Below, in pieces: positions 1 to 6,300 of a stretch of 11,134 bases of DNA. The stretch comes from Sedimentisphaerales bacterium (lineage in GTDB: Bacteria; Planctomycetota; Phycisphaerae; Sedimentisphaerales; SM23-30), in contig DAOWAK010000012.1 of NCBI GenBank assembly GCA_030634605.1, positions 1 through 11,134 on the forward strand, written 5' to 3'. The position numbers and the translations under genes are program-made. Numbering within the stretch: position 1 is the stretch's first letter; each line of letters starts with the position of its first letter. Under the pieces are notes generated by a model. That model saw nothing but the letters and a program-made list of their open reading frames with translations, was not told the origin of the DNA and made no database searches.

Positions 1-2
1 GC

Positions 3-119
3 CGTCCGCCAGGACCGCTCGCGCTGCAAAAGCAATTATTAGAGGTACCTTTAGTTGATAGAGTCCCAGCCACCAAAGATAAGCAACGGTTGCAATATCA
101 ACGATTTTCCTTATTATAG
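3..119 (+). CDS. Possible 3' end of an unidentified gene (partial)
   Basis: The third forward frame is open from the left edge to a TAG at 117-119, eight bases before tsaB. It would encode a C-terminus containing ALQKQLLEVPL. The second copy of this stretch near 10898-10929 (minus strand) encodes the same peptide in the same frame. Several differences between the copies (positions 23, 26 and 50) fall at third codon positions, which favours this frame being coding. Two other frames are also partly open here, so a non-coding repeat is just as possible. I do not recognise the protein. Confidence 0.25.
   Translation, partial: RPPGPLALQKQLLEVPLVDRVPATKDKQRLQYQRFSLL
90..117 (+). promoter_or_regulatory. 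Weak candidate promoter for tsaB
   Basis: A TTGCAA at 90-95 and a TATTAT at 112-117 are 16 bases apart. The predicted start of transcription is only a few bases before the tsaB ATG, so the message would be almost leaderless. Only a weak GAG (124-126) precedes the ATG. Readthrough from an upstream gene is an equally good explanation. Confidence 0.25.
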
Positions 120-127
120 CTGCGAGA

Positions 128-883
128 ATGAATAACGATTCAGCTATTATATTAGCGATAGAAACTTCCGCTCGCCTGGGCTCGGTCGCCTTGGCCAGGG
201 GCCCGCAACGGTTGGCTGAACGGAGTTTTTCTGCAGGTTTCCAGCACACCCGCGAGCTGATGCCCGTTATCGCCCAACTGACCGCTCAGCGGGGCTGGAC
301 ACCGGGCCAACCTGACCAGATTCATCTTTCCATCGGACCGGGCAGTTTCACCGGCCTGAGAATCGCCGTCGCCCTGGCCAAAGCTCTGACTTTCGCCCAT
401 CCTCACATAAAAATCGTCACCGTCCCCAGCACCGACGTGCTGGTCCAAAACGCCAGCCAGGCTGCCGCTACGCAGAATCTGTCCATCCAAACCACCGCCT
501 GCGTCATCGACGCCAAACGAAAACAGATTTACACCGCCCTTTATGAAAAACTTTTTCCTGATGATCAGCCCGACAGTTTTATTCCGGGTTTCAGAACCAT
601 CATCCCATCCAGCCTGATGACTCCTCAGGAACTGCTCGAAAAATCCCCCCGCCCGCTTTACCTGTTAGGCGAAGGTTTAAAACAACACTCCGCAGCTCTT
701 ACCGCTCCGGATGTGTTCCATCTGGACTCGGATTATCAACAGCCGCACGCCGCAAAAGTGCATGCCTGCGGTTGGCTCCGGGCCCGTGCGGGTCTGTTTG
801 ACTCACCGCAGGAACTTATCCCGCTCTACCTTCGCCGCCCTGAAGCGATAGAACGCTGGGAAAAACTACATGGTAATGATTAA
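128..883 (+). CDS. tsaB: tRNA threonylcarbamoyladenosine biosynthesis protein TsaB
   Basis: TsaB is the non-catalytic partner of TsaD. In bacteria TsaB, TsaD and TsaE use threonylcarbamoyl-AMP to make the t6A37 base of ANN-decoding tRNAs in the cytoplasm. The 251-residue product has the ASKHA-type start (IETSARLGSVAL, 11-22), the family signature GPGSFTGLR (70-78), the second-lobe segment CVIDAKRKQIYTALY (125-139) and a C-terminal PLYLRRPEAIERW block (232-244). These are the usual TsaB landmarks in the usual order. Its length is slightly above the common 220-240. The start at 128 places the IETS motif at a normal distance from the N-terminus, although its ribosome-binding site is weak. rimI or tsaD, frequent partners, are not next to it here: the gene is followed by repeats. 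Confidence 0.93.
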   Translation: MNNDSAIILAIETSARLGSVALARGPQRLAERSFSAGFQHTRELMPVIAQLTAQRGWTPGQPDQIHLSIGPGSFTGLRIAVALAKALTFAHPHIKIVTVPSTDVLVQNASQAAATQNLSIQTTACVIDAKRKQIYTALYEKLFPDDQPDSFIPGFRTIIPSSLMTPQELLEKSPRPLYLLGEGLKQHSAALTAPDVFHLDSDYQQPHAAKVHACGWLRARAGLFDSPQELIPLYLRRPEAIERWEKLHGND

Positions 884-912
884 AATACCAAAACTGTCCG
901 ACCCGACTTGTC

Positions 913-933
913 ATGCCCGACCAAGTCGGGCAT
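913..933. repeat. Short palindromic repeat (hairpin)
   Basis: The arms at 913-921 and 925-933 are perfect 9-base inverted repeats around a CAA loop. The surrounding layout (TGTCATGCCCGA... hairpin ...GGCATCCAG) resembles the dispersed extragenic palindromes of the 'GTCAT...ATCCAG' type seen in many bacterial genomes. The pyrimidine run at 938-948 makes a weak terminator role for tsaB possible. Thirteen bases matching its right half recur at 1574-1586, next to the tRNA promoter. Confidence 0.6.
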
Positions 934-977
934 CCAGTTTTCTTTCTTCGGGTAGGGCTGGTAACTGGGTTTTGAAT

Positions 978-1058
978 TTATACCCAATGGGTATCATAAT
1001 GCCGGGCAGCCCACTTCCGTGGGGTCTGGATCAGGGCTGTCAGATCCTCGATCCAGTC
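978..1058. repeat. Dispersed repeat element, copy 1
   Basis: Positions 978-1003 are an exact reverse complement of 10263-10288 (26 bases). Within it, 980-994 is itself a 7+1+7 palindrome. Five further bases after one mismatch, and a downstream CTGTCAGATCC (1037-1047; reverse complement at 10229-10239), are shared with the other copy. The middles differ, so the element has conserved ends and a variable centre. A second hairpin (TCCTCGA ... TCGAGGA) follows at about 1044-1062. No coding sense is evident. Confidence 0.6.
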
Positions 1059-1155
1059 GAGGACAAGCTTAGATTTACAAATTGAACAATATGGTGTTTT
1101 CATTTGTGATCGGTATATATACCGTTCCCAGATGAAAAAGCCATGTTGACTAATA

Positions 1156-1437
1156 CTACAGCGCCACATAATCTATAAAATCAGGTGGCGTACACGTCTT
1201 TAACTGTTTGATATTTATACCTTTGCTTTGCAATTGTTTCAAGGTTGTTCGCGTATGATATTTTCGAGCTTCGCAATTGTGTTTTTGGCGATAGCCGATT
1301 ACTCCTGTAGCTCTCTGATAGATTTTCTTGCGGGCCGAATAAGGCAGGGTTTGGGCGATAAGCCACGTTGATGTGGCCAGCCGAACTTGTTCTACCGTCA
1401 AATAAAGACTCTCCGAAGTTTTTTTCTCTGAGGTCAT
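1156..1437 (-). CDS. Unrecognised small basic protein
   Basis: This 93-residue ORF starts at an ATG (1435-1437) with a weak purine-rich stretch (CAGAG) upstream. An in-frame GTG at 1450-1452 would add five residues. The product is basic and probably helical. Its second half reads as a regular pattern, I-x-Y-x-Q-x-x-N-x-x-A-R near residues 47-58, then a GI...LKTC segment near 73-81. It looks like protein rather than a chance frame, and it loosely recalls a fragment of a transposase or another DNA-binding protein, but I cannot name a family. It lies 48 bases downstream of the tRNA gene on the same strand and could be read from the same promoter. A short remnant of a mobile element beside a tRNA is an alternative reading. 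No terminator follows. Confidence 0.4.
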   Translation of the reverse strand: MTSEKKTSESLYLTVEQVRLATSTWLIAQTLPYSARKKIYQRATGVIGYRQKHNCEARKYHTRTTLKQLQSKGINIKQLKTCTPPDFIDYVAL

Positions 1438-1485
1438 GTTGCACTCTGGCACAGAACAACTGACTGAGTTGGCTGAATATAGAAA

Positions 1486-1559
1486 TGGCGACGACTGGAC
1501 TCGAACCAGTGACCTGCGGGCTATGAATCCGCTGCTCTAGCCGCCTGAGCTACGTCGCC
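1486..1559 (-). tRNA. tRNA-Met (anticodon CAT, elongator type)
   Basis: The reverse complement folds as a 74-base cloverleaf. It has a 7-bp acceptor stem (GGCGACG/CGTCGCC), D stem GCTC/GAGC, and a T arm with ACTGG-TTCGAGT-CCAGT. The anticodon loop TTCATAG puts CAT at 1523-1525. The 5' half (GGC.ACGTAGCTCAG..GG.TAGAGC) closely resembles bacterial elongator tRNA-Met. A CAT anticodon could in principle also be tRNA-Ile2 (lysidine-modified). The last anticodon-stem pair (31-39) is A-C rather than a Watson-Crick pair. The 3' CCA is not encoded after the discriminator A. Confidence 0.93.
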
Positions 1560-1585
1560 AACTGGGGTATTAACCCAAGTCGGGC

Positions 1586-1614
1586 ATTATATATAATCGC
1601 TTATTAACTGTAAA
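1586..1614 (-). promoter_or_regulatory. Promoter of the tRNA gene
   Basis: On the minus strand a TTTACA (1609-1614) is followed after exactly 17 bases by a perfect TATAAT (1586-1591). The predicted transcript begins about 20 bases before the tRNA. The GC-rich stretch just after the -10 box (GCCCGAC) resembles a stringent-control discriminator. Part of the sequence between the -10 box and the tRNA matches the hairpin repeat at 921-933. Confidence 0.8.
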
Positions 1615-1786
1615 GAGCCTTTCCCGGCGGAATACACCGGGGGTAACCGGGGGCGATATGGCTGTAAGTGCCTTATTTACAAGATATTATCGTTTTTTGT
1701 TTTTCATTATTAAGCGCAGGGGGTAAAAAATAACCTCAAACGTTGTCAGCCAACCTGTTTTTATAATAACAGTTTCATTTTCAAGA
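1615..1786. other. Gap between tRNA promoter and bEBP promoter
   Basis: I see no ORF with coding character here. A weak hairpin (CCCGG ... CCGGG, about 1623-1641) is followed by a two-copy 10-base repeat, CCGGGGGTAA then CCGGGGGCGA (about 1637-1656). The rest is A/T-rich. Confidence 0.4.
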
Positions 1787-1805
1787 TGTCTCACTTGACG
1801 AGACA
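1787..1805. promoter_or_regulatory. Inverted repeat over the -35 box (candidate operator)
   Basis: TGTCTC (1787-1792) and GAGACA (1800-1805) are perfect 6-base arms separated by 7 bases. The -35 hexamer of the next promoter lies inside the palindrome. A protein bound here would block RNA polymerase. The regulator is unknown; autoregulation by the downstream activator is possible. Confidence 0.4.
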
Positions 1806-1822
1806 GTTTGGTATGTTAAAAT
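1795..1822 (+). promoter_or_regulatory. Sigma70-type promoter of the regulator-peptidase-EEP operon
   Basis: TTGACG (1795-1800) and TAAAAT (1817-1822) are 16 bases apart. The TG of an extended -10 (TGT then TAAAAT) is present. It would give a leader of roughly 55 bases, ending in a good ribosome-binding site (GAGAAGGTG, 1868-1876 region) eight bases before the ATG at 1884. Confidence 0.7.
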
Positions 1823-1883
1823 GGAACAGTCAACTGATTATATTTTCACAGCGCTGTTTATGACACTGAGAAGGTGAATTTTC

Positions 1884-3644
1884 ATGATAAGAATCCTGTT
1901 CCTAAGTTTGCATGGAAGCAACCGCAGTCAGATGGCCCACGGCTTTGCCGGGAAATTGATTGATTCGAAAGAAGTGGTAATTGTCAATGCCGGAATGACA
2001 TCGAAGAGTCCTGATCCTCTGATGGTTAAGGCGATGGCTGAAGCGGGGATCGACATTTCTAATCAACCGAACCAGGCATTGGCGGATCTGGATTCGACGG
2101 CATTTGATCTGGTGATCGCGCTTAGCGAGCAGGCCCATGTTGATTGTTCGCTGCTGCCGGGGACGCCGGCGATGATACGCTGGGATATCGCGGACCCGAT
2201 TGTCTCCAATAATATCAACGGCAGGAATAAACATAACGAAGAGGAGATGCTCGTCCAGTTGCGCCAAACCCGCGATGAAATTCAGCGGCGGGTGGAGGAT
2301 TTTTTTCGGGGCGGTTATCTGCCGGCGACCGTTACGCTCAAGCATAACAGCGAAATGATTCTGGATCATTTTACCGACGGCATTATCGCCCACGACAGCA
2401 ACCGACGGATTACCTGGTTCAACCGGGCGGCGGAGCGGATTACCGGATATGATCGACGTGATGTAATAGGTCGAAAGTGCGATGATATTTTTAACGGTGG
2501 TTTTTGCGGTGAGAAATGTTCGTTTTGTGAGGGCGTTCCGAATTTCGATAAAATAAATTACCCGCTCAAGATCACCACCAAGGACGGCAGTCTTCGTCAG
2601 GTGGAAATGACGATAGTGGCATTGCGGGACGACAAGAAGAATTTCCAGGGAGTGCTGGCCAGTTTTCATGACATAACCGAAGTGACGCAGTTGCGTCGCA
2701 AGCTCAAAGACACTCAAAGTTTTCACGGCATCATCGGCGGCGATGAAAAGATGCAGATGATTTACGATCTGGTATCCGATTTGTCCGGGAGTGACTGTCC
2801 GGTTTTGATTCAGGGAGAAAGCGGCACGGGTAAGGAGTTGATAGCTGGGGCGATACATGGCGAGGGGAATCGGTCCGGGCAGCCTTTTGTTACGATTAAT
2901 TGCGGTGCGTTGCCGGAGGGGATTCTGGAAAGCGAGCTGTTTGGCCATGTGCGGGGGGCGTTTACCGGTGCGGTTCGGGACAAAAAGGGGCGATTTGAAC
3001 TTGCGGATCAGGGCACGCTGTTTCTGGATGAGATCGGCGAGTTAAGCCCCAATATTCAGGTTAAGCTTTTGCGGGTGTTACAGGAACACAGTTTTACGCG
3101 AGTCGGCGGCGAGAAAGACATCAAGGTGGATGTCCGGGTAATCAGCGCCACCAATCGGGATCTGCGGGAGATGGTTAGCAAAGGGGGGTTTCGGGAAGAT
3201 CTGTTTTACCGAATTTGTGTGGTGCCGATCAACCTGCCGCCGCTACGGGAGAGGCGTAACGATATTCCTTTGCTGGTGAATCATTTTGTTGACAGGTTCA
3301 GTAAAGATCTGAATCGGTCGATCGAAGGGGTCAGTCCCGAGGTGACGCACTGCATGATCGATTATCGCTGGCCCGGCAATATTCGGGAGCTGCAAAACGC
3401 TATTCAGTATGCATTTGTGAAGTGCAAAATCAGCACGATCCAGTTGGAGCATCTGCCGCCGGAGTTGTTAACTTTTGCCGGGCAGGAGCGACCGGTTGCT
3501 TATCGTCGCCGAGGCAAACTGGATTCGGCGAGGGTCGAGCAGGCGATGACCCAGGCCAAGGGCAACAAGGTAAAAGCGGCGAAGATTCTTGACGTGGGGC
3601 GAGCAACGCTGTATCGTTTTTTGAAAGAGTACGGCCGAGCATGA
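1884..3644 (+). CDS. Sigma54-dependent activator with ArsC/LMW-phosphatase-like and PAS sensor domains
   Basis: This 586-residue protein is a bacterial enhancer-binding protein that would drive RNA polymerase-sigma54 open-complex formation. Residues 1-145 resemble low-molecular-weight protein tyrosine phosphatase/arsenate reductase: FLSLHGSNRSQMAHG (6-20) aligns with the CX5RS P-loop, and WDIADP (100-105) with the general-acid loop. The nucleophilic Cys is Ser8, so catalysis is unlikely while anion binding could remain (Arg14, Ser15). A PAS domain follows (about 155-268), carrying a Cys cluster at 199, 208, 212 and 215. The AAA+ domain (about 282-515) has Walker A GESGTGKE (311-318), the sigma54 loop GAFTGA (358-363), Walker B GTLFLDE (377-383), FREDLFYR (436-443) and WPGNIREL (496-503). 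A Fis-type HTH fills 547-583. The start has a strong ribosome-binding site. The gene is 42 bases upstream of the peptidase gene on the same strand. No receiver domain is present, so the signal is probably sensed directly. Confidence 0.93.
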   Translation: MIRILFLSLHGSNRSQMAHGFAGKLIDSKEVVIVNAGMTSKSPDPLMVKAMAEAGIDISNQPNQALADLDSTAFDLVIALSEQAHVDCSLLPGTPAMIRWDIADPIVSNNINGRNKHNEEEMLVQLRQTRDEIQRRVEDFFRGGYLPATVTLKHNSEMILDHFTDGIIAHDSNRRITWFNRAAERITGYDRRDVIGRKCDDIFNGGFCGEKCSFCEGVPNFDKINYPLKITTKDGSLRQVEMTIVALRDDKKNFQGVLASFHDITEVTQLRRKLKDTQSFHGIIGGDEKMQMIYDLVSDLSGSDCPVLIQGESGTGKELIAGAIHGEGNRSGQPFVTINCGALPEGILESELFGHVRGAFTGAVRDKKGRFELADQGTLFLDEIGELSPNIQVKLLRVLQEHSFTRVGGEKDIKVDVRVISATNRDLREMVSKGGFREDLFYRICVVPINLPPLRERRNDIPLLVNHFVDRFSKDLNRSIEGVSPEVTHCMIDYRWPGNIRELQNAIQYAFVKCKISTIQLEHLPPELLTFAGQERPVAYRRRGKLDSARVEQAMTQAKGNKVKAAKILDVGRATLYRFLKEYGRA

Positions 3645-3686
3645 CAAATCGGATCGAACCGTTAAATAAAAAGGAAAGAAGCAGCA

Positions 3687-5183
3687 ATGTGTAAGAAAAT
3701 AAGCAAATTAACTTTAACTATCTGTTTCGGCACGTTGGTGCTGTTTGCCCTGAGCATTATTGCGGGTGTCGGACTGGAAAAGACGGCCCTGACGACTGAA
3801 ACCAAGCCGCCGCAGCGTATTCATTCGGTGACCGATATTTCCCACGAATTTTCATTCTATTTCGACGGTCGCTTTTTCACCCAGTACATCGCCCCGGACG
3901 GGGTTGATGCGCGGAACTGGGGGACCCTGCACAAATATGATTTCACCAACGCCAACCTGCTCATTCTCCAGTCCGGCAGTTCTCCCTGTCCTTATCCGGT
4001 AAAGGACATCAAAGCAGTTCGGGATTTCCTTCAGAGTGGCGGGGCGGTTCTGGTGCTGGGTGATTTCAGTACGTTTCGCGGTGCGAAGGATTACAAGCTG
4101 AACACCCTGGCCCAGGCTTTTGGGGCGGAATTTGTTAATCAGGCTGCGAAGAAACCGCTTAAAGGTTTTGGTATGCTGAAGAATCGTAAAATTGAAAGCT
4201 ACTCCCCTAAAATCATCAAGCTCGACGAAAAAACCAAGTGGCAGGTACTCATCCAGGACGACAAGGGGCAACCGCTTATGGCCCGGAGACGCACAGGTAA
4301 AGGCCAACTGGTGGTTGCCTCGCGTTCGCTGTGCGGGCATCAGCCCAACGCCAAGGACCCCATCAACGCTAAATGGTGGAAGCCGCTGCTCAAACAAATC
4401 ACCCGCGGCAAATCTGTTGATCCCAAAAAACACCCGCCGCACAAAAGGGCCGAAAATCAGATCGAGCGCAACCGGCTGTCCATTCAATATAACGACTACA
4501 TGGAAGGTTATGCCGATTCTATCTATGCGGTTTACGACCGCTGTTATCCGGTTCTGGAAGAGATTATGGGTGTGCCGCCTGCTGGGGGGATGCTCAGTAA
4601 GCTTATTCTGCTGCCGTGCGGAGGGGGCGGTTTTTCGTCCGGATCGAGCATTGGTCTGGCGGCGTGGTGGGGTGGCTTTCCTGAAAAGCAATACGGCATG
4701 GTCGAGCTGATTTCGCACGAATCAACCCATTCCTGGGTGCTGCCCTTTCCCGAGCCGATGTGGAACGAAGGTATCGCCACTTATGTTGGGATTCTGGCGG
4801 GGAAAAAACTTGGACTTGATGAGGATGCCGACCGGACCCTGAAGGGATGGATTAACAGTGCCTTGAAGCACGACCCCAACATGGCTACGATCGACCTGGC
4901 CCAGGGTAAAAATGTTCCCCACGCTGTGCGCATGGCCAAGCCCATGTGGATTTTCGAACAACTGCGTAAGGAAAAACCTGATATCATTGCCCGTTACTTC
5001 CAGGCGAAACGTCGGCTGGCTAGTCCCGATAAGATAAAAAAATATACCGCCGATGACTGTGTCGCGGTGCTTAGTCAGGCTATGGGGCGTGATCTTTTCG
5101 GCTGGTTTCGGTCGCTCGGCATCACGGTCAACCGCGAAAATATAACCATCGATCTTGATGCCTCAGCAAAAAATGAAAGCTAA
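3687..5183 (+). CDS. Membrane-anchored HExxH metallopeptidase-like protein
   Basis: The 498-residue product starts with a basic N-terminus and one hydrophobic segment (about 8-30). This is a signal anchor or an uncleaved signal peptide that would place the rest outside the cytoplasm. Residues about 45-240 look like a glutamine-amidotransferase-like/DUF4350-type fold: LLILQSG (91-97) and DFLQSGGAVLVLGD (113-126). The second half holds a zinc-peptidase core: HESTH (344-348), then MWNEGIATY (358-366) with Glu361 as the likely third ligand, as in gluzincins of the peptidase-MA type. Only 12 residues separate HExxH from that Glu, shorter than in M1 or thermolysin. An AAGGAAAG ribosome-binding site precedes the ATG. 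The gene follows the sigma54 activator by 42 bases and its 3' end overlaps the next gene, so co-expression is likely. The natural substrate is not evident. Confidence 0.75.
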   Translation: MCKKISKLTLTICFGTLVLFALSIIAGVGLEKTALTTETKPPQRIHSVTDISHEFSFYFDGRFFTQYIAPDGVDARNWGTLHKYDFTNANLLILQSGSSPCPYPVKDIKAVRDFLQSGGAVLVLGDFSTFRGAKDYKLNTLAQAFGAEFVNQAAKKPLKGFGMLKNRKIESYSPKIIKLDEKTKWQVLIQDDKGQPLMARRRTGKGQLVVASRSLCGHQPNAKDPINAKWWKPLLKQITRGKSVDPKKHPPHKRAENQIERNRLSIQYNDYMEGYADSIYAVYDRCYPVLEEIMGVPPAGGMLSKLILLPCGGGGFSSGSSIGLAAWWGGFPEKQYGMVELISHESTHSWVLPFPEPMWNEGIATYVGILAGKKLGLDEDADRTLKGWINSALKHDPNMATIDLAQGKNVPHAVRMAKPMWIFEQLRKEKPDIIARYFQAKRRLASPDKIKKYTADDCVAVLSQAMGRDLFGWFRSLGITVNRENITIDLDASAKNES

Positions 5184-6153
5184 GGCTGAGATAAAAAAGC
5201 TGAGCAAGATTAAAAATGCTCTTTCCAAGCGAGGGAGGATAGTGTTTTATGCCTCCTGTATTTTTACCCTGACAGGATTTTTGGGGAAATACAGTATGGC
5301 ATTCGAGCTTACTGCGCATTTCCGGATGCAATATCTGGTTGTTTTACTGATAGCAGCTGTCTTATGGGGAAAATATCGAAAGTGGTGGCGGCTGAGTGCG
5401 GCGGTAATCGGATTGACAATTAACACGGCGGTGATATTACCCTGGTATTTTTCCGGGCCTGATACTGCCGTCGTCGACGGAGCGAGCCAAGTACGAATTC
5501 TTTTATCCAACGTCCACTCCAGTAACGATAATTATGCTGATTTGTTAGCCCTGGTTGAGCGTGAATCGCCGGACATAATCGTTCTGGAGGAGGTTGATAA
5601 AAGTTGGGTAGCAGCTGTGAAGGAACTGGAGGCAGTTTACAGCTGGGCTGAATATTGTCCCCGATCTGATAATTTTGGCATCGCGGTATTGAGCAAGGTT
5701 AAGGTCAATGAGTTTTCAATTGAGCGGTTTGGGAGTAGTGACGCCCCCAGCATAATAGCTGATCTTGAAATTGGCGGGGCATCAGTAAAAGAGATCGCTA
5801 CACATTTACTGCCGCCTGCTACACCTTCGTATTTTCGTAAGAGAAACAGCCAATTAGAGCAAATTGCCCGGCAAGTGGCAGCGAATGAGAATGCTTCAGT
5901 TGCTATCGGTGATTTCAACCTGACGATGTGGTCTTACTATTACGGTAAATTTATCGCGGATTCCGGGTTGAAAGACGCCCGCAAAGGCTTTGGCATTGAA
6001 CCCACCTGGCCAACAATGCTTCCGCCACTGTATATTCCGATTGATCAATGCTTTTGCAGTAAAAATATAAAAGTGATAGATTTTAAAACGGCCAGTCGGA
6101 TAGGTTCAGATCATTTACCTTTGATAGTGGATTTGGCTTTTCTCGAAAAGTAA
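5158..6153 (+). CDS. Membrane-anchored endonuclease/exonuclease/phosphatase (EEP) family protein
   Basis: EEP-fold enzymes hydrolyse phosphodiesters or phosphomonoesters with a metal ion; members include nucleases, sphingomyelinases and inositol phosphatases. Numbered from 5158, the catalytic set is visible: Asn118 (LLSNVH), Glu145 (PDIIVLEEVD), His216 (IATHLLP), Asp252/Asn254 (IGDFNLT), Asp296 (PIDQCF) and Asp318-His319 (GSDHLPL). The N-terminus is lysine-rich and followed by three hydrophobic segments (about 29-44, 57-70, 79-98), so the catalytic domain is probably on the outer face. The start is uncertain. TTG 5155, ATG 5158 and ATG 5173 lack a ribosome-binding site and overlap the peptidase gene. 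A GTG at 5242 has GGGAGG only three bases upstream and would remove the basic tail. Overlap implies translational coupling. The substrate cannot be inferred. Confidence 0.85.
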   Translation: MPQQKMKAKAEIKKLSKIKNALSKRGRIVFYASCIFTLTGFLGKYSMAFELTAHFRMQYLVVLLIAAVLWGKYRKWWRLSAAVIGLTINTAVILPWYFSGPDTAVVDGASQVRILLSNVHSSNDNYADLLALVERESPDIIVLEEVDKSWVAAVKELEAVYSWAEYCPRSDNFGIAVLSKVKVNEFSIERFGSSDAPSIIADLEIGGASVKEIATHLLPPATPSYFRKRNSQLEQIARQVAANENASVAIGDFNLTMWSYYYGKFIADSGLKDARKGFGIEPTWPTMLPPLYIPIDQCFCSKNIKVIDFKTASRIGSDHLPLIVDLAFLEK

Positions 6154-6290
6154 CCGCTGTAGCCTAGACACAAAACACCGGAAAATCTTCCTGGAAAAGT
6201 GTGGATTTGAGGGCGGATATTTCACCTACTTTAGTTAAGTGCTTATTTTACAGAAGTTTAGTAAGTTAAGTCGGGCTGATTAATAGCCGA

Positions 6291-6296
6291 TATTAT
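6291..6296 (+). promoter_or_regulatory. Candidate -10 box just before the PilZ gene (leaderless start)
   Basis: TATTAT at 6291-6296 lies five bases before the ATG at 6301, and no Shine-Dalgarno sequence precedes that ATG. This fits a leaderless transcript starting at or near the ATG. The -35 is poor. An imperfect inverted repeat (TCGGGCT ... AGCCGA, 6271-6290) fills the place a regulator would bind. Confidence 0.3.
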
Positions 6297-6300
6297 AAAC

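Noticed and set aside
870..1085. 71-residue plus-strand frame after tsaB
   Set aside because: It spans two palindromic repeats and overlaps the end of tsaB without a ribosome-binding site. It is translated repeat.
1902..2948. 348-residue minus-strand frame opposite the sigma54 activator
   Set aside because: It is antisense to a gene with clear domains, and its translation shows no family motif. It is a shadow of codon bias.
3645..3686. Possible sigma54 (-24/-12) promoter between the activator and the peptidase gene
   Set aside because: No GG-N10-GC pair with the TGGCAC/TTGC context is present there. I also checked upstream of 1884 and found none.
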